Position numbers and translations under genes: made by a program. A stretch of DNA of 59,576 nucleotides from contig DKVI01000007.1 in the NCBI GenBank assembly GCA_002491115.1, positions 1-59,576 of the forward strand. The letters run 5' to 3'. A model generated the notes under the pieces. That model had not been told where the DNA came from, searched no databases, and was given only the letters and a program-made list of their open reading frames with translations. Position 1 is the stretch's first letter. Every line of letters starts with the position of its first letter. This document shows positions 52,899 to 59,576 of this stretch, one piece after another. Source of the stretch: Lachnospiraceae bacterium UBA7182 (GTDB lineage Bacteria; Bacillota; Clostridia; Lachnospirales; Lachnospiraceae).

Positions 52899-52946
52899 AA
52901 ATTCGCGCGTGAATTTGTTGCAATCTGGTGATAGTAAATGTATAAT
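52899..52946 (+). promoter_or_regulatory. Promoter and operator of second Phd-RelE module
   Basis: AAATTC-N6-GAATTT palindrome (52899-52916), TTGCAA (52918-52923), 17-nt spacer, TATAAT (52941-52946). Operator just upstream of -35 fits antitoxin autoregulation. Confidence 0.75.
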
Positions 52947-52967
52947 GACTTCAAAGGAGTGATAATC

Positions 52968-53225
52968 ATGCCAAATATTAAACCCATATCCGATTTGAGA
53001 AATTATACAGAAGTATTGAAAGAAGTGGATACTTTTAATAGAGTTTATTTAACTAGAAATGGTCATGGTGAATATGGAATTCTTACAATGGCAGAAATAG
53101 ACGAGCTTGATCGTTACAGAGCAGCGTACACTTTATTTTCCAAATTGCAGAAAGCGGAAGAACGGGCTACGAAAGAAGGCTGGATCGATGTAGATGATTT
53201 AGAGAAAGAACTGGGGGTAAATTAA
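52968..53225 (+). CDS. Phd/YefM family antitoxin
   Basis: 85 aa from ATG 52968 (AAAGGAGTG upstream). 'IKPISDLRNYTEVLKEVD' and 'VYLTRNGHGEYGILTMAEID' are the Phd fold; the acidic tail 'VDDLEKELGVN' binds toxin. 2 nt before the toxin start. Confidence 0.92.
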   Translation: MPNIKPISDLRNYTEVLKEVDTFNRVYLTRNGHGEYGILTMAEIDELDRYRAAYTLFSKLQKAEERATKEGWIDVDDLEKELGVN

Positions 53226-53227
53226 GC

Positions 53228-53578
53228 TTGAGCTATAAACTTAAATACTCTCCAGATGCCAGCGATAAGCTTCGTGAATTTAAGAAACAGATAGCAGCAA
53301 CATATGGAAACCAAGTTGCAATTAAAATACTTTCTAAAATCACAAGTGATATAAGGGGACTTCAGGATAACCCCAAAAAAGGATCTTCTGTAGAGACCTT
53401 GCTTAGAATTCCCACACCATACAGATTTCTTCATGTCGAACATAACTATGTTTTTTATAGATTGGAAGAAGATACAGTTTTTGTGACTGACATCTATAAT
53501 GAGCGAGAAGACTTTATGTGGAGAATGTTCAGAGTGAATTTAAGAACCCAGGATAGCATTGATTTCTGGGGAGAATAA
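53228..53578 (+). CDS. RelE/ParE-family toxin
   Basis: 116 aa from TTG 53228. 'YKLKYSPDASDKLREFKKQI', 'IPTPYRFLHVEHNYVFYRLE' and 'VFVTDIYNEREDFMWRMF' fit the family. Intact, with its antitoxin directly upstream, so this is the complete counterpart of the broken module at 50045-50541. Confidence 0.9.
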   Translation: MSYKLKYSPDASDKLREFKKQIAATYGNQVAIKILSKITSDIRGLQDNPKKGSSVETLLRIPTPYRFLHVEHNYVFYRLEEDTVFVTDIYNEREDFMWRMFRVNLRTQDSIDFWGE

Positions 53579-53760
53579 TGGCATGATAACACAATACTGG
53601 TTTCTTTTTTTATGTTTACCAAATCATACAGGTACAGTTTACCATCCTGGGCGTAGCGGATGAACAGGACAGCCTGGAATACATCGAACCGCTCCGGTTA
53701 TCTATTACTTAAAATCCCTCCTTGCCAGAAGAAAAATAAAACCATAAAATCGAATCAGGA

Positions 53761-53799
53761 AAGCCAGATATGCTCCATAATGGGCGATCTGGCTTTTTT
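53761..53799 (+). terminator. Intrinsic terminator
   Basis: AAGCCAGAT (53761-53769) pairs with ATCTGGCTT (53787-53795), followed by T6. Confidence 0.75.
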
Positions 53800-53927
53800 A
53801 TATTGACTGAATGCAGGAAAATATCCGTATTTTGCGCAATACAAATAGCAGACTTCAAGAAGAAGCCTGCTCCCTTATGAACCTGTAGGTAGTCTCTCGC
53901 GCAAAATACCGGCGGACACGGATTTTC

Positions 53928-53952
53928 TTCGCAGACGGACTTATTCTGCGAA
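53928..53952 (+). repeat. Lox-like 25-bp site, left
   Basis: TTCGCAGA - 9-nt core CGGACTTAT - TCTGCGAA. Arms are perfect inverted repeats. An inverted copy with one core difference lies at 55377-55401. The two enclose the tyrosine recombinase gene. Layout (arms plus short asymmetric core) is that of recombination sites for tyrosine recombinases. Confidence 0.75.
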
Positions 53953-54193
53953 AAGAAAAACAGGTATCCTTTCTGCGTTATAAGATATATCGGCATTATC
54001 CTACCACATCTTAATAGAAATTTGCAATATTTTTTTATTCAAACAGCGGATCTGGCAAAAACAGGAAGCAATTTCAATCCGTCTGGACTAAATCCACATG
54101 GTAAATGATGCAGAAACAGGATATTTATGGTCACTTTTATGGTCAGAATCTCCGGGGGAAGACTGCCCCGGGCAGACAAAGGAGGAACGCAGG

Positions 54194-55342
54194 ATGGCAA
54201 GGCATGGAGAAAACATCAGGAAAAGAAAGGACGGAAGGTGGGAAGCGCGGTATCAGATCTTTGACGCGGATAAAGGCCGGAACATTTACCGCTCTGTGTA
54301 CGGAAGCACTTATGAAAAGGCAAAAGAAAAGCGGGCGGATGCCATGGAGGCAGCAAGGGAAAAATGGGATTCCGCGGCAAAACAGAGAGCGGATGGGCAG
54401 GAAACCTGTATACGGATACAGTTCTCCCAGGCAGCGGCCGGATGGCTGAAAGAGGTCCTGGATCAACACAAATATTCTACCTATATAAAATATGAAAGCA
54501 TTTACAGGGTTCATCTGGAAAAAATCGCCGGCCCCTGCCGGCTTTCTGATCTGTCAGGTCAGGCATTCCAGGAAAAGATTTCTGACCATTTATCAGAGAA
54601 AGGGCTGTCCGACAGCATCCGAAGGAGCATTTGCTGCGTCGCTAACCAGATCCTGGATTTCGCAGGCAGAAAATATTCCGTCTGCGTCCCTGCATGGAAG
54701 CCGGCGTCCGTAAAGACGGTGAAAAAGCCCGCGGAAACATTTACAAAAGCGGAGCAGTCCCGGCTCTTTGCATGTATTGATGACAGGCAGGATAAATTTA
54801 AGATCGCCCTGCTCCTCTGCCTGTACACAGGGATGCGTCTGGGAGAGTTGTGCGCTTTAAGATGGACAGACCTTGATCTTAGATACAGGACGGTGACCGT
54901 AAACAGGACCGTACAGCGTATCTCCGTAAAGGGATATACGACGAAAACGGTCCTGATGGAAACTGACCCCAAAAGCAAATGCTCCAAAAGGACGATCCCA
55001 CTTACGGCCGAGATGATGGAGCTTCTGGAAGGGCTTAAGGAGGAACGGCCCTATGTATTCGGCAGTGACAGGCCCCTGGAACCACGAACGATGCAGTACC
55101 GGTTTAAAAGGATACTGCAGAAAGCAGGGATTGACGTCAGAAATTTTCACATTCTGCGCCATACCTTCGCTACAAACTGTGTGGAAAGCGGCATGGACGT
55201 AAAGACCCTGAGCGTGATTCTCGGACATGCAGATGTAAAGATCACGCTGAACCGTTATGTGCATCCGACGATGGATTCCCAGCGGCAGCAGATCGGGCGG
55301 CTTTTGGGACTTTATGGTCAGATTCGTGGTCAGGCTGCCTGA
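54194..55342 (+). CDS. Tyrosine recombinase/integrase
   Basis: 382 aa from ATG 54194 (AGGAGGAACGCAGG upstream). N-terminal arm-binding module (residues 1-45, 'IRKRKDGRWEARYQIFDADK'), core-binding helices (75-170), catalytic domain with R215 ('TGMRLGEL'), a Lys near 260-265, H319 and R322 ('HILRHTF'), H345 ('LGHADV') and nucleophile Y355 ('NRYVHP'). Full catalytic set, so active. Belongs to integrases of Firmicute mobile elements, but the nearest short sites are inverted repeats on either side of the gene, which would give inversion rather than excision. Confidence 0.92.
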   Translation: MARHGENIRKRKDGRWEARYQIFDADKGRNIYRSVYGSTYEKAKEKRADAMEAAREKWDSAAKQRADGQETCIRIQFSQAAAGWLKEVLDQHKYSTYIKYESIYRVHLEKIAGPCRLSDLSGQAFQEKISDHLSEKGLSDSIRRSICCVANQILDFAGRKYSVCVPAWKPASVKTVKKPAETFTKAEQSRLFACIDDRQDKFKIALLLCLYTGMRLGELCALRWTDLDLRYRTVTVNRTVQRISVKGYTTKTVLMETDPKSKCSKRTIPLTAEMMELLEGLKEERPYVFGSDRPLEPRTMQYRFKRILQKAGIDVRNFHILRHTFATNCVESGMDVKTLSVILGHADVKITLNRYVHPTMDSQRQQIGRLLGLYGQIRGQAA

Positions 55343-55376
55343 AAAACAGCGCGTTTCCTTACCTATTAGGAAGATT

Positions 55377-55401
55377 TTCGCAGAATAAGTCCATCTGCGA
55401 A
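55377..55401 (-). repeat. Lox-like 25-bp site, right (inverted)
   Basis: TTCGCAGA - ATAAGTCCA - TCTGCGAA. Its core is the reverse complement of the left core at 8 of 9 positions, so the sites are in opposite orientation, 1.4 kb apart. It lies 17 nt before the start of the TnpB-like gene. Confidence 0.75.
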
Positions 55402-55417
55402 ACAGCGCGGGTCTGGT

Positions 55418-56752
55418 ATGAAAGGATATAAAGATACTATATATAAGACTGTTTATCAATACAATCAGATTCCGATCCCGGCCGCCGATATGGAGCGGCT
55501 GCAGGAGATCGCCAGGGATTGCCGGGAGGTCAGAAATTATGTCTATGACAAGTACGGCGGGATTCGCAGTCTTCCGAAAATCTATCCGGGCTATACCGTG
55601 CAGAACGAGATGACGAAAAGCGGGCTGCGGGAAAGGCTGGGACTTCCGTCCGTGTATTTCTACTTATCCATTTTTGACGCGCTGGGGGATATCAAGAGCC
55701 AGTGGGCGCGTACAAAAAACCGGATCGGGAAAAACATCCGGGAAAACCCGAACTTGACACCAAAGGACAGACATTACCTTCGTTTTGTCATAAAGCAGAG
55801 CCAGTGCTTTGAATCCATTCTGGCAGGGGGAGAGCCGAAACTGCCGGGCGACTGGAAAAAGAGCTACGCGGCCGTCTGTGAGGATGTGGATACCCACAGG
55901 CTGAATCAGTATCTGCGCAGGCAGGTGCGCCGCCATCTGGACCGGTCCCATACCGATACGGCGGACGGATTCCCGGCGTCTCCGAAAAGCTACCGCTATG
56001 GGGACCATGGCATCTACCTTTCTACGAAGGAAAGCCGCAAAAGGCTTTTTATCCCGCTGACGGATAACAACCGGTATGCAAGACAGATCTATATCCGCCT
56101 GTATCCGGAAGAAGGGAAGGTCACGATCAACATACCCGTCGAGGTCAGGCAGAGGCATCCCGCAGGGTATGCCGGGGAAATCGGACTGGCGGTGGGGCTT
56201 AAATGCATGTTCGTGACAGACCAGGGCAGGACCTATGGTGAGAAATATCTGGAATACCAGTCAGCGCTTACCGACTATGTGCGGGAAAGACTGCCCCGTC
56301 ATCGGAGAAATGCGAAAAACAATCCCGGCATGAAGAAATACAATGCGGGAAAAGCCAGGCTGGAAAAAGCGCTGCATGACTATGTGAACGGGGAGATCAA
56401 CCGGATGCTGGAAACGGAGAAGCCGGAGACGGTCTATTATCCGAAGCTGCCCGCCAAATCAAAGGCCGGCGTCAACCGGAGGGTAAACGCCACCGTCAAT
56501 ATGTGGCAGAAGGGCTTTGTAAAAAGCAGGCTGCTGCAAAAATGCCGGGAGCGATCCATCGGGCTGTCAGAAGTATTCGGCAAAGGAATCGGTATCCAGT
56601 GCAGCAGCTGCGGGGCGGATGGGGTAAAAAAGGACGATACGTTCCGCTGCCCATCCTGCGGACTGGAACTGCCGGAAAGGCAGAACGCCGCCAGAAACGT
56701 CCTGAACCGGGGACGCGGACTTAAGGAAGAACAACAAAAAAGTTCATTATGA
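55418..56752 (+). CDS. TnpB-family protein with inactivated RuvC nuclease
   Basis: 444 aa, full length for TnpB. Helical N-terminal/REC region (about 20-190), wedge strands, RuvC from about 250 and a C-terminal zinc finger with C395, C398, C411, C414 followed by 'QNAARNVLNRG'. All three catalytic acids are replaced: the GIDLG motif is 'GLAVG' (A258), the V-E-D-L motif is 'YYPKL' (P342), and the Asp before x-N-A-A is R421. Fold-defining residues around them are kept and the frame is open, which argues for a retained nuclease-dead role, as known for TldR-type RNA-guided repressors, rather than decay. Ribosome site is weak. Confidence 0.9.
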   Translation: MKGYKDTIYKTVYQYNQIPIPAADMERLQEIARDCREVRNYVYDKYGGIRSLPKIYPGYTVQNEMTKSGLRERLGLPSVYFYLSIFDALGDIKSQWARTKNRIGKNIRENPNLTPKDRHYLRFVIKQSQCFESILAGGEPKLPGDWKKSYAAVCEDVDTHRLNQYLRRQVRRHLDRSHTDTADGFPASPKSYRYGDHGIYLSTKESRKRLFIPLTDNNRYARQIYIRLYPEEGKVTINIPVEVRQRHPAGYAGEIGLAVGLKCMFVTDQGRTYGEKYLEYQSALTDYVRERLPRHRRNAKNNPGMKKYNAGKARLEKALHDYVNGEINRMLETEKPETVYYPKLPAKSKAGVNRRVNATVNMWQKGFVKSRLLQKCRERSIGLSEVFGKGIGIQCSSCGADGVKKDDTFRCPSCGLELPERQNAARNVLNRGRGLKEEQQKSSL

Positions 56753-57110
56753 AAGATCCTGTGGATGAACGCGCGTAAAAGATGCGTTTGACCGAAACCG
56801 GAGACGGGAATAGGAACGTGGGAAAATTCTTTTGATAAAAAAACAAGAACGGCATTAGAAGCTGGCTCTTACGGGAGCCAGGTATTGGGTATGCCAGGAC
56901 CCATGGGAACTCCCGCAAGGGAGAAGTACCGGGAGCGAAGCAGGCAGGATCGGGAAGAGACTGTCGGCATCACCCTTGAGGGGTGACGAAATATGCCTTA
57001 TTAAAAAATAGTAAGCCGATACATAAGAGAATAAAAATTCTCTTAAAAAAGCGGCAGAAATCAGACTATTGATATTGAGGAGACAATATTTTGCCGCCTT
57101 GATATAAAAA
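56753..57110 (+). ncRNA. Hairpin-rich region, candidate guide RNA of the TnpB-like protein
   Basis: 358 nt without an ORF, in the position of a TnpB omega RNA. Stems: CTGGCTC/GAGCCAG (56862-56881); GGTA/TACC (56881-56930) enclosing TGGGT/ACCCA and CTCCC-GCAA-GGGAG; GGCATCACCC/GGGTG with ATGCC (56966-56997); TAAGAGAAT/ATTCTCTTA (57024-57045); GCGGCA/TGCCGC (57051-57097) with inner ATATTG/CAATAT. The first three form a plausible scaffold; the last two may be a terminator-like and a leader element of the next gene. The exact guide boundary cannot be read here. Confidence 0.6.
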
Positions 57111-57126
57111 CTCGGAGGTGCAGCAT

Positions 57127-57675
57127 ATGAGTACGGTAAACCAAACTCAAAAGGAAAAGAAAGGAGGAAGGAAGGCAGTCGGTATCATGATTCTTGCTGC
57201 GATTTTTCTTGTGATGGCAGGTACGATCATCTATTTATGGATGTCCCGCCAGCCGGAAGAAAAAGAGAAGGAGCGGCGCAATGTTGTCGTAACTCCTGAT
57301 AATGTGCAGGATGTAATAGCGGAGATGGAACAAAGAGCGACTGAAGAACGTGTGGAGTCCGGATACTATACTGTAAATATGAATTACGAGTGGCATTTCG
57401 CAACAGGGGATGCAGTATCTGAAGACGCCTATGTGGAGAATCTGGAGACAAATACAAACGCAGTGTATCTTGATCTGTTTCTCTTAGAAGATGAAGAAAA
57501 TGCAATCTATCAGTCGCCAGTGATCCCACTGGGAAGCAGCCTGCAGAATATCGCGCTGGACACACCGCTTGAGGCTGGAACTTATGATTGTGTGGCGGTT
57601 TATCATTTAGTGGATGATGATCAGAACACGCTGAGCACCCTTCGGGTAACTGTTACCGTAATTGTTGAAAAGTAA
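57127..57675 (+). CDS. Membrane-anchored protein of surface-protein cassette
   Basis: 182 aa from ATG 57127 (GGAGG 8 nt upstream). A basic N-terminus, one membrane helix (residues about 18-40), a charged linker, and an outside beta-rich domain ending with 'YQSPVIPLGSSLQNIALD' and 'DCVAVYHLVDDDQNTLSTL'. This extracellular module recurs next to large secreted proteins in related genomes, as far as I recall, and may bind or assemble the protein encoded next. Family name unknown. Confidence 0.75.
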   Translation: MSTVNQTQKEKKGGRKAVGIMILAAIFLVMAGTIIYLWMSRQPEEKEKERRNVVVTPDNVQDVIAEMEQRATEERVESGYYTVNMNYEWHFATGDAVSEDAYVENLETNTNAVYLDLFLLEDEENAIYQSPVIPLGSSLQNIALDTPLEAGTYDCVAVYHLVDDDQNTLSTLRVTVTVIVEK

Positions 57676-57679
57676 CAGT

Positions 57680-57698
57680 TGCGGATATGGAATCCGCA
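57680..57698 (+). other. Hairpin between cassette genes
   Basis: TGCGGAT (57680-57686) pairs with ATCCGCA (57692-57698), directly after the stop of the membrane protein. May tune expression of the downstream surface protein. Confidence 0.5.
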
Positions 57699-57751
57699 TA
57701 TTATATGGAGATCGCAAAATAAAGATGCAGAGAAACAAGGAGGATTAAAAC

Positions 57752-59059
57752 ATGAAACGTAAGAAAATAATAGCATTAGTCCTTGCTATGACAATGGTGG
57801 CAGGAAGCAGTCTGACTGTATTTGCAGCAGACACAAATACAGGCGACGCAACCGGTACGGGTACTTTGATTCCCCATCTGGACAAAGATGTTATAACTGT
57901 AACACTTCCAACGAGCGCGCAGACGGCAAACGTATTTGATTTCACTGTTGACCCGGAACAGCTTATCAAAGATGCCGCAAAGATGAAAGACGGTACTGCA
58001 GTTACAGGAAATGATGATGGCGTGTATTTTACAAATGCGGGTACGGCTGCGGTGAACGGAACGGCTGCATATACGAGTACTACAAATACTGGAAATTATA
58101 CAGTTACTGTGTCTGACCTGACGGTTAATGCAACGTACATATATGACAATGATAGCGACAATCGGTGGGAAGATGCAAATGGCGACGCGGCTACAGTGAC
58201 AATTACAATTACAGATGATGACAATAATGATGCGGCGGTAAATCCTGCTGAGGGCGATACAGTCGTCGTCTCCGGAGCAACTGCAGCAGGCGCGGCGAGC
58301 TATTCTAATAAGAGCGATGCTGTAGAATTCAAGGGTCAGAATAGCGTAAATGTAGATGTCACAGTAGTTGCAGCCGTAGAGGCATCTGCTGCTGGTGCTA
58401 AAGATATTGCGCTTGTAGCAGATCAGGCGGCTTTGGATGCTGCAACCGTTCCGTCGCTTCTTATGACTTTGAAAGTTGGAACGGATGAGAAGGCGATCAC
58501 CACAGCGGCTGGTGCAACAGGGAAGGCAATGATTGCTGGGGCACCTGATAATTTTAAAGTAGATGCTAAAAGTGATAGAAGCGGATATGAATATGTAAAA
58601 AAGGCAGATGCTGATGAAAGCAAATGGGGTTCTGCTACAGTTCAGTTGATCGGAAAAACGAATAAAGTAGATGTTCCGACTGGTGCTGATGCTTTGACTG
58701 CTCCGAAAGTTAAACTGACATGGACTGTTACGAAGAGTACGGCACCAGCAGGCCCGACGCTTTCAAATGCGACAGCAAATACAACAGATGAAGGTGTTGA
58801 CTTTAACACAACATTTACAAAAGGTACTGCGTTGACCTGTACATTTGCAGGACTTGGCGATGATGTGACATTAAAGTCAGTTACATGGGGAACGACCACA
58901 TCTGCTATAACAAGCACCACGACAAACGTACCATTATCAGGAGCCTCTTTTACAGTGAATGCTAACATGTGGGGGTCTGGAAGATCTGGCGATGTAAAGT
59001 ATCTTAAGCTTACTACCAGTGATGACAGGACATTTATTATAAAATTAACTATAGCATAG
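57752..59059 (+). CDS. Large secreted surface protein
   Basis: 435 aa with a clear signal peptide ('KKIIALVLAMTMVAG' to 'VFAA', cleavage near residue 26). Mature protein is rich in Thr, Ala, Asp and Asn and predicted beta-sheet, beginning 'TGTLIPHLDKDVITVTLP' and containing 'FDFTVDPEQLIKDAAKM'. No LPXTG, WxL or repeat region at the C-terminus ('KLTTSDDRTFIIKLTIA'). Low GC and unusual composition suggest transfer. Likely a structural or adhesive surface protein, possibly held by the 57127 product. Confidence 0.8.
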   Translation: MKRKKIIALVLAMTMVAGSSLTVFAADTNTGDATGTGTLIPHLDKDVITVTLPTSAQTANVFDFTVDPEQLIKDAAKMKDGTAVTGNDDGVYFTNAGTAAVNGTAAYTSTTNTGNYTVTVSDLTVNATYIYDNDSDNRWEDANGDAATVTITITDDDNNDAAVNPAEGDTVVVSGATAAGAASYSNKSDAVEFKGQNSVNVDVTVVAAVEASAAGAKDIALVADQAALDAATVPSLLMTLKVGTDEKAITTAAGATGKAMIAGAPDNFKVDAKSDRSGYEYVKKADADESKWGSATVQLIGKTNKVDVPTGADALTAPKVKLTWTVTKSTAPAGPTLSNATANTTDEGVDFNTTFTKGTALTCTFAGLGDDVTLKSVTWGTTTSAITSTTTNVPLSGASFTVNANMWGSGRSGDVKYLKLTTSDDRTFIIKLTIA

Positions 59060-59101
59060 AACTGTATGTGATATTTAGGTAAGAGTGTTATGTAGTACAT
59101 T

Positions 59102-59145
59102 GGTGCCATACTGCTTTTGCAAAAGTAGTATGGTGCCTCTTGTGT
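59102..59145 (+). terminator. Terminator after surface protein
   Basis: GGTGCCATACT and AGTATGGTGCC, with CTTTTGCAAAAG at the tip, form an 18-bp stem including wobble pairs (59102-59137), followed by TCTTGTGTTT. Confidence 0.75.
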
Positions 59146-59186
59146 TTAAAACATAATTCGTTTTTGGATGATTAAGGAAAATATAT

Positions 59187-59576
59187 ATGGAAAACAGAAA
59201 TGAAAATATTATTTTTCATAACACTGTTAAAGTGAATGGTTTCTTATGGTTTTGGGGATTGAAAGAAGATGCGCTATTCAAAGTAAAATGGGGGGAGTTA
59301 TATACTGATATCGTTAATTTGCGTTGCTATCAGAAAAAAAATAGCACAGCTCCATTGTATGGGAAAATAGGAAAATATGAAAGCAAGATAATAGGAGTTC
59401 CTTTATCGGCGGATGAGATTCTTATATTTGATTGTTGTTCTGGAATGGACAAATATATACCATTACCTAAACATATTTTTAGAGAGGAATTTGTTGAGAG
59501 GGGAAAGTTTTGGGACATTATAGTAGATGAGGAATATGCGTATCTAATAGGTTATTGGTCAAATAAAATACTTAAA
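59187..59576 (+). CDS. Unknown protein, truncated by window end
   Basis: ATG 59187 after TAAGGAAAATATAT opens 130 codons without a stop to the last base. Begins MENRNENIIFHNTVKVNGFL and contains 'YGKIGKYESKIIGVPLSADE'. No recognised domain, no signal peptide. Very AT-rich like the surface-protein gene, so part of the same foreign segment. Confidence 0.6.
   Translation, partial: MENRNENIIFHNTVKVNGFLWFWGLKEDALFKVKWGELYTDIVNLRCYQKKNSTAPLYGKIGKYESKIIGVPLSADEILIFDCCSGMDKYIPLPKHIFREEFVERGKFWDIIVDEEYAYLIGYWSNKILK

Larger units (their letters stand above)
53579..54193. other. 615-bp non-coding stretch before the recombinase
   Basis: First 130 bases contain, in the plus frame ending TAA 53710-53712, a tail 'TILGVADEQDSLEYIEPLRL' that looks like the end of a lost gene. 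Then a terminator (53761-53799), an 11-bp inverted repeat GTATTTTGCGC/GCGCAAAATAC (about 53827-53909), the 25-bp site at 53928, and a CCGGGG/CCCCGG hairpin (54152-54171) in the recombinase leader. Confidence 0.5.

Noticed and set aside
53709..53996. 95-codon minus-strand frame
   Set aside because: Overlaps the terminator and inverted repeats; no ribosome site or domain.
54137..55330. TTTATGGTCAGA repeated before and at the end of the recombinase gene as att sites
   Set aside because: Only about 12 nt and the second copy is in coding sequence; the 25-bp inverted sites are far stronger candidates.
1..59576. CRISPR arrays, tRNA or rRNA genes
   Set aside because: No regularly spaced repeats and no tRNA or rRNA signatures were found on either strand by eye.

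Overview
The window looks like a chromosomal segment of a low-to-mid GC gut Firmicute, most likely a member of the Lachnospiraceae (Clostridia). This rests on strong AGGAGG ribosome sites, TTGACA/TATAAT promoters, a galactitol PTS, LarB/LarC, predicted ATPases of the DUF4143 and PD-(D/E)XK types, a Gram-positive LexA box, and many small toxin-antitoxin modules. No tRNA, rRNA or CRISPR array was recognised.

Layout. 0.2-11 kb is a sulfur amino-acid region: a MATE pump, a LysR regulator, L-cysteine desulfidase (cyuA), a complete polar amino-acid ABC importer, a DUF4143 ATPase, a second LysR and O-acetylhomoserine sulfhydrylase. Desulfidase can release sulfide from imported cysteine or cystine, and the sulfhydrylase can re-fix it. 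10.9-15.5 kb is a two-component system followed by an FtsX-type ABC transporter whose leader carries an unassigned, heavily base-paired RNA. 15.5-23.8 kb mixes decayed genes (phzF, a AAA-ATPase/nuclease) with a ROK regulator, a sugar O-acetyltransferase, an oxidoreductase and a tandemly duplicated mini-XRE cassette. 23.8-30.8 kb is a galactitol operon (PRD regulator, EIIB, EIIC, dehydrogenase, GatZ, EIIA). 33.7-40.2 kb holds nickel-pincer cofactor genes larB and larC with an SDR, an MFS carrier and a ferredoxin-like aldo/keto reductase. 40.4-46.9 kb is a D-serine/glycine type operon: AGCS symporter, divergent SHMT-family enzyme, a cupin-PocR histidine kinase, an AraC-type response regulator and D-serine ammonia-lyase.

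46.9-53.6 kb is an SOS and toxin-antitoxin island: a LexA-boxed Y-family polymerase, a SRAP protein, two intact and one internally deleted type II modules, and a compact convergent locus that matches the architecture of par/Fst type I toxin-antitoxin systems. Sequence blocks from the SRAP region are scattered through it, indicating repeated local duplication and deletion.

53.8-59.6 kb is the most unusual part. A tyrosine recombinase is bracketed by two near-identical 25-bp lox-like sites in inverted orientation. It is followed by an intact TnpB-family protein in which all three RuvC catalytic acids are replaced, then about 350 nt of hairpin-rich non-coding DNA in the place where a TnpB guide RNA normally lies, then a membrane protein and a large secreted surface protein. 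I read this as a candidate recombinase plus nuclease-dead, RNA-guided regulator attached to a surface-protein cassette. The parts are visible in the sequence; the linkage between them is inference.
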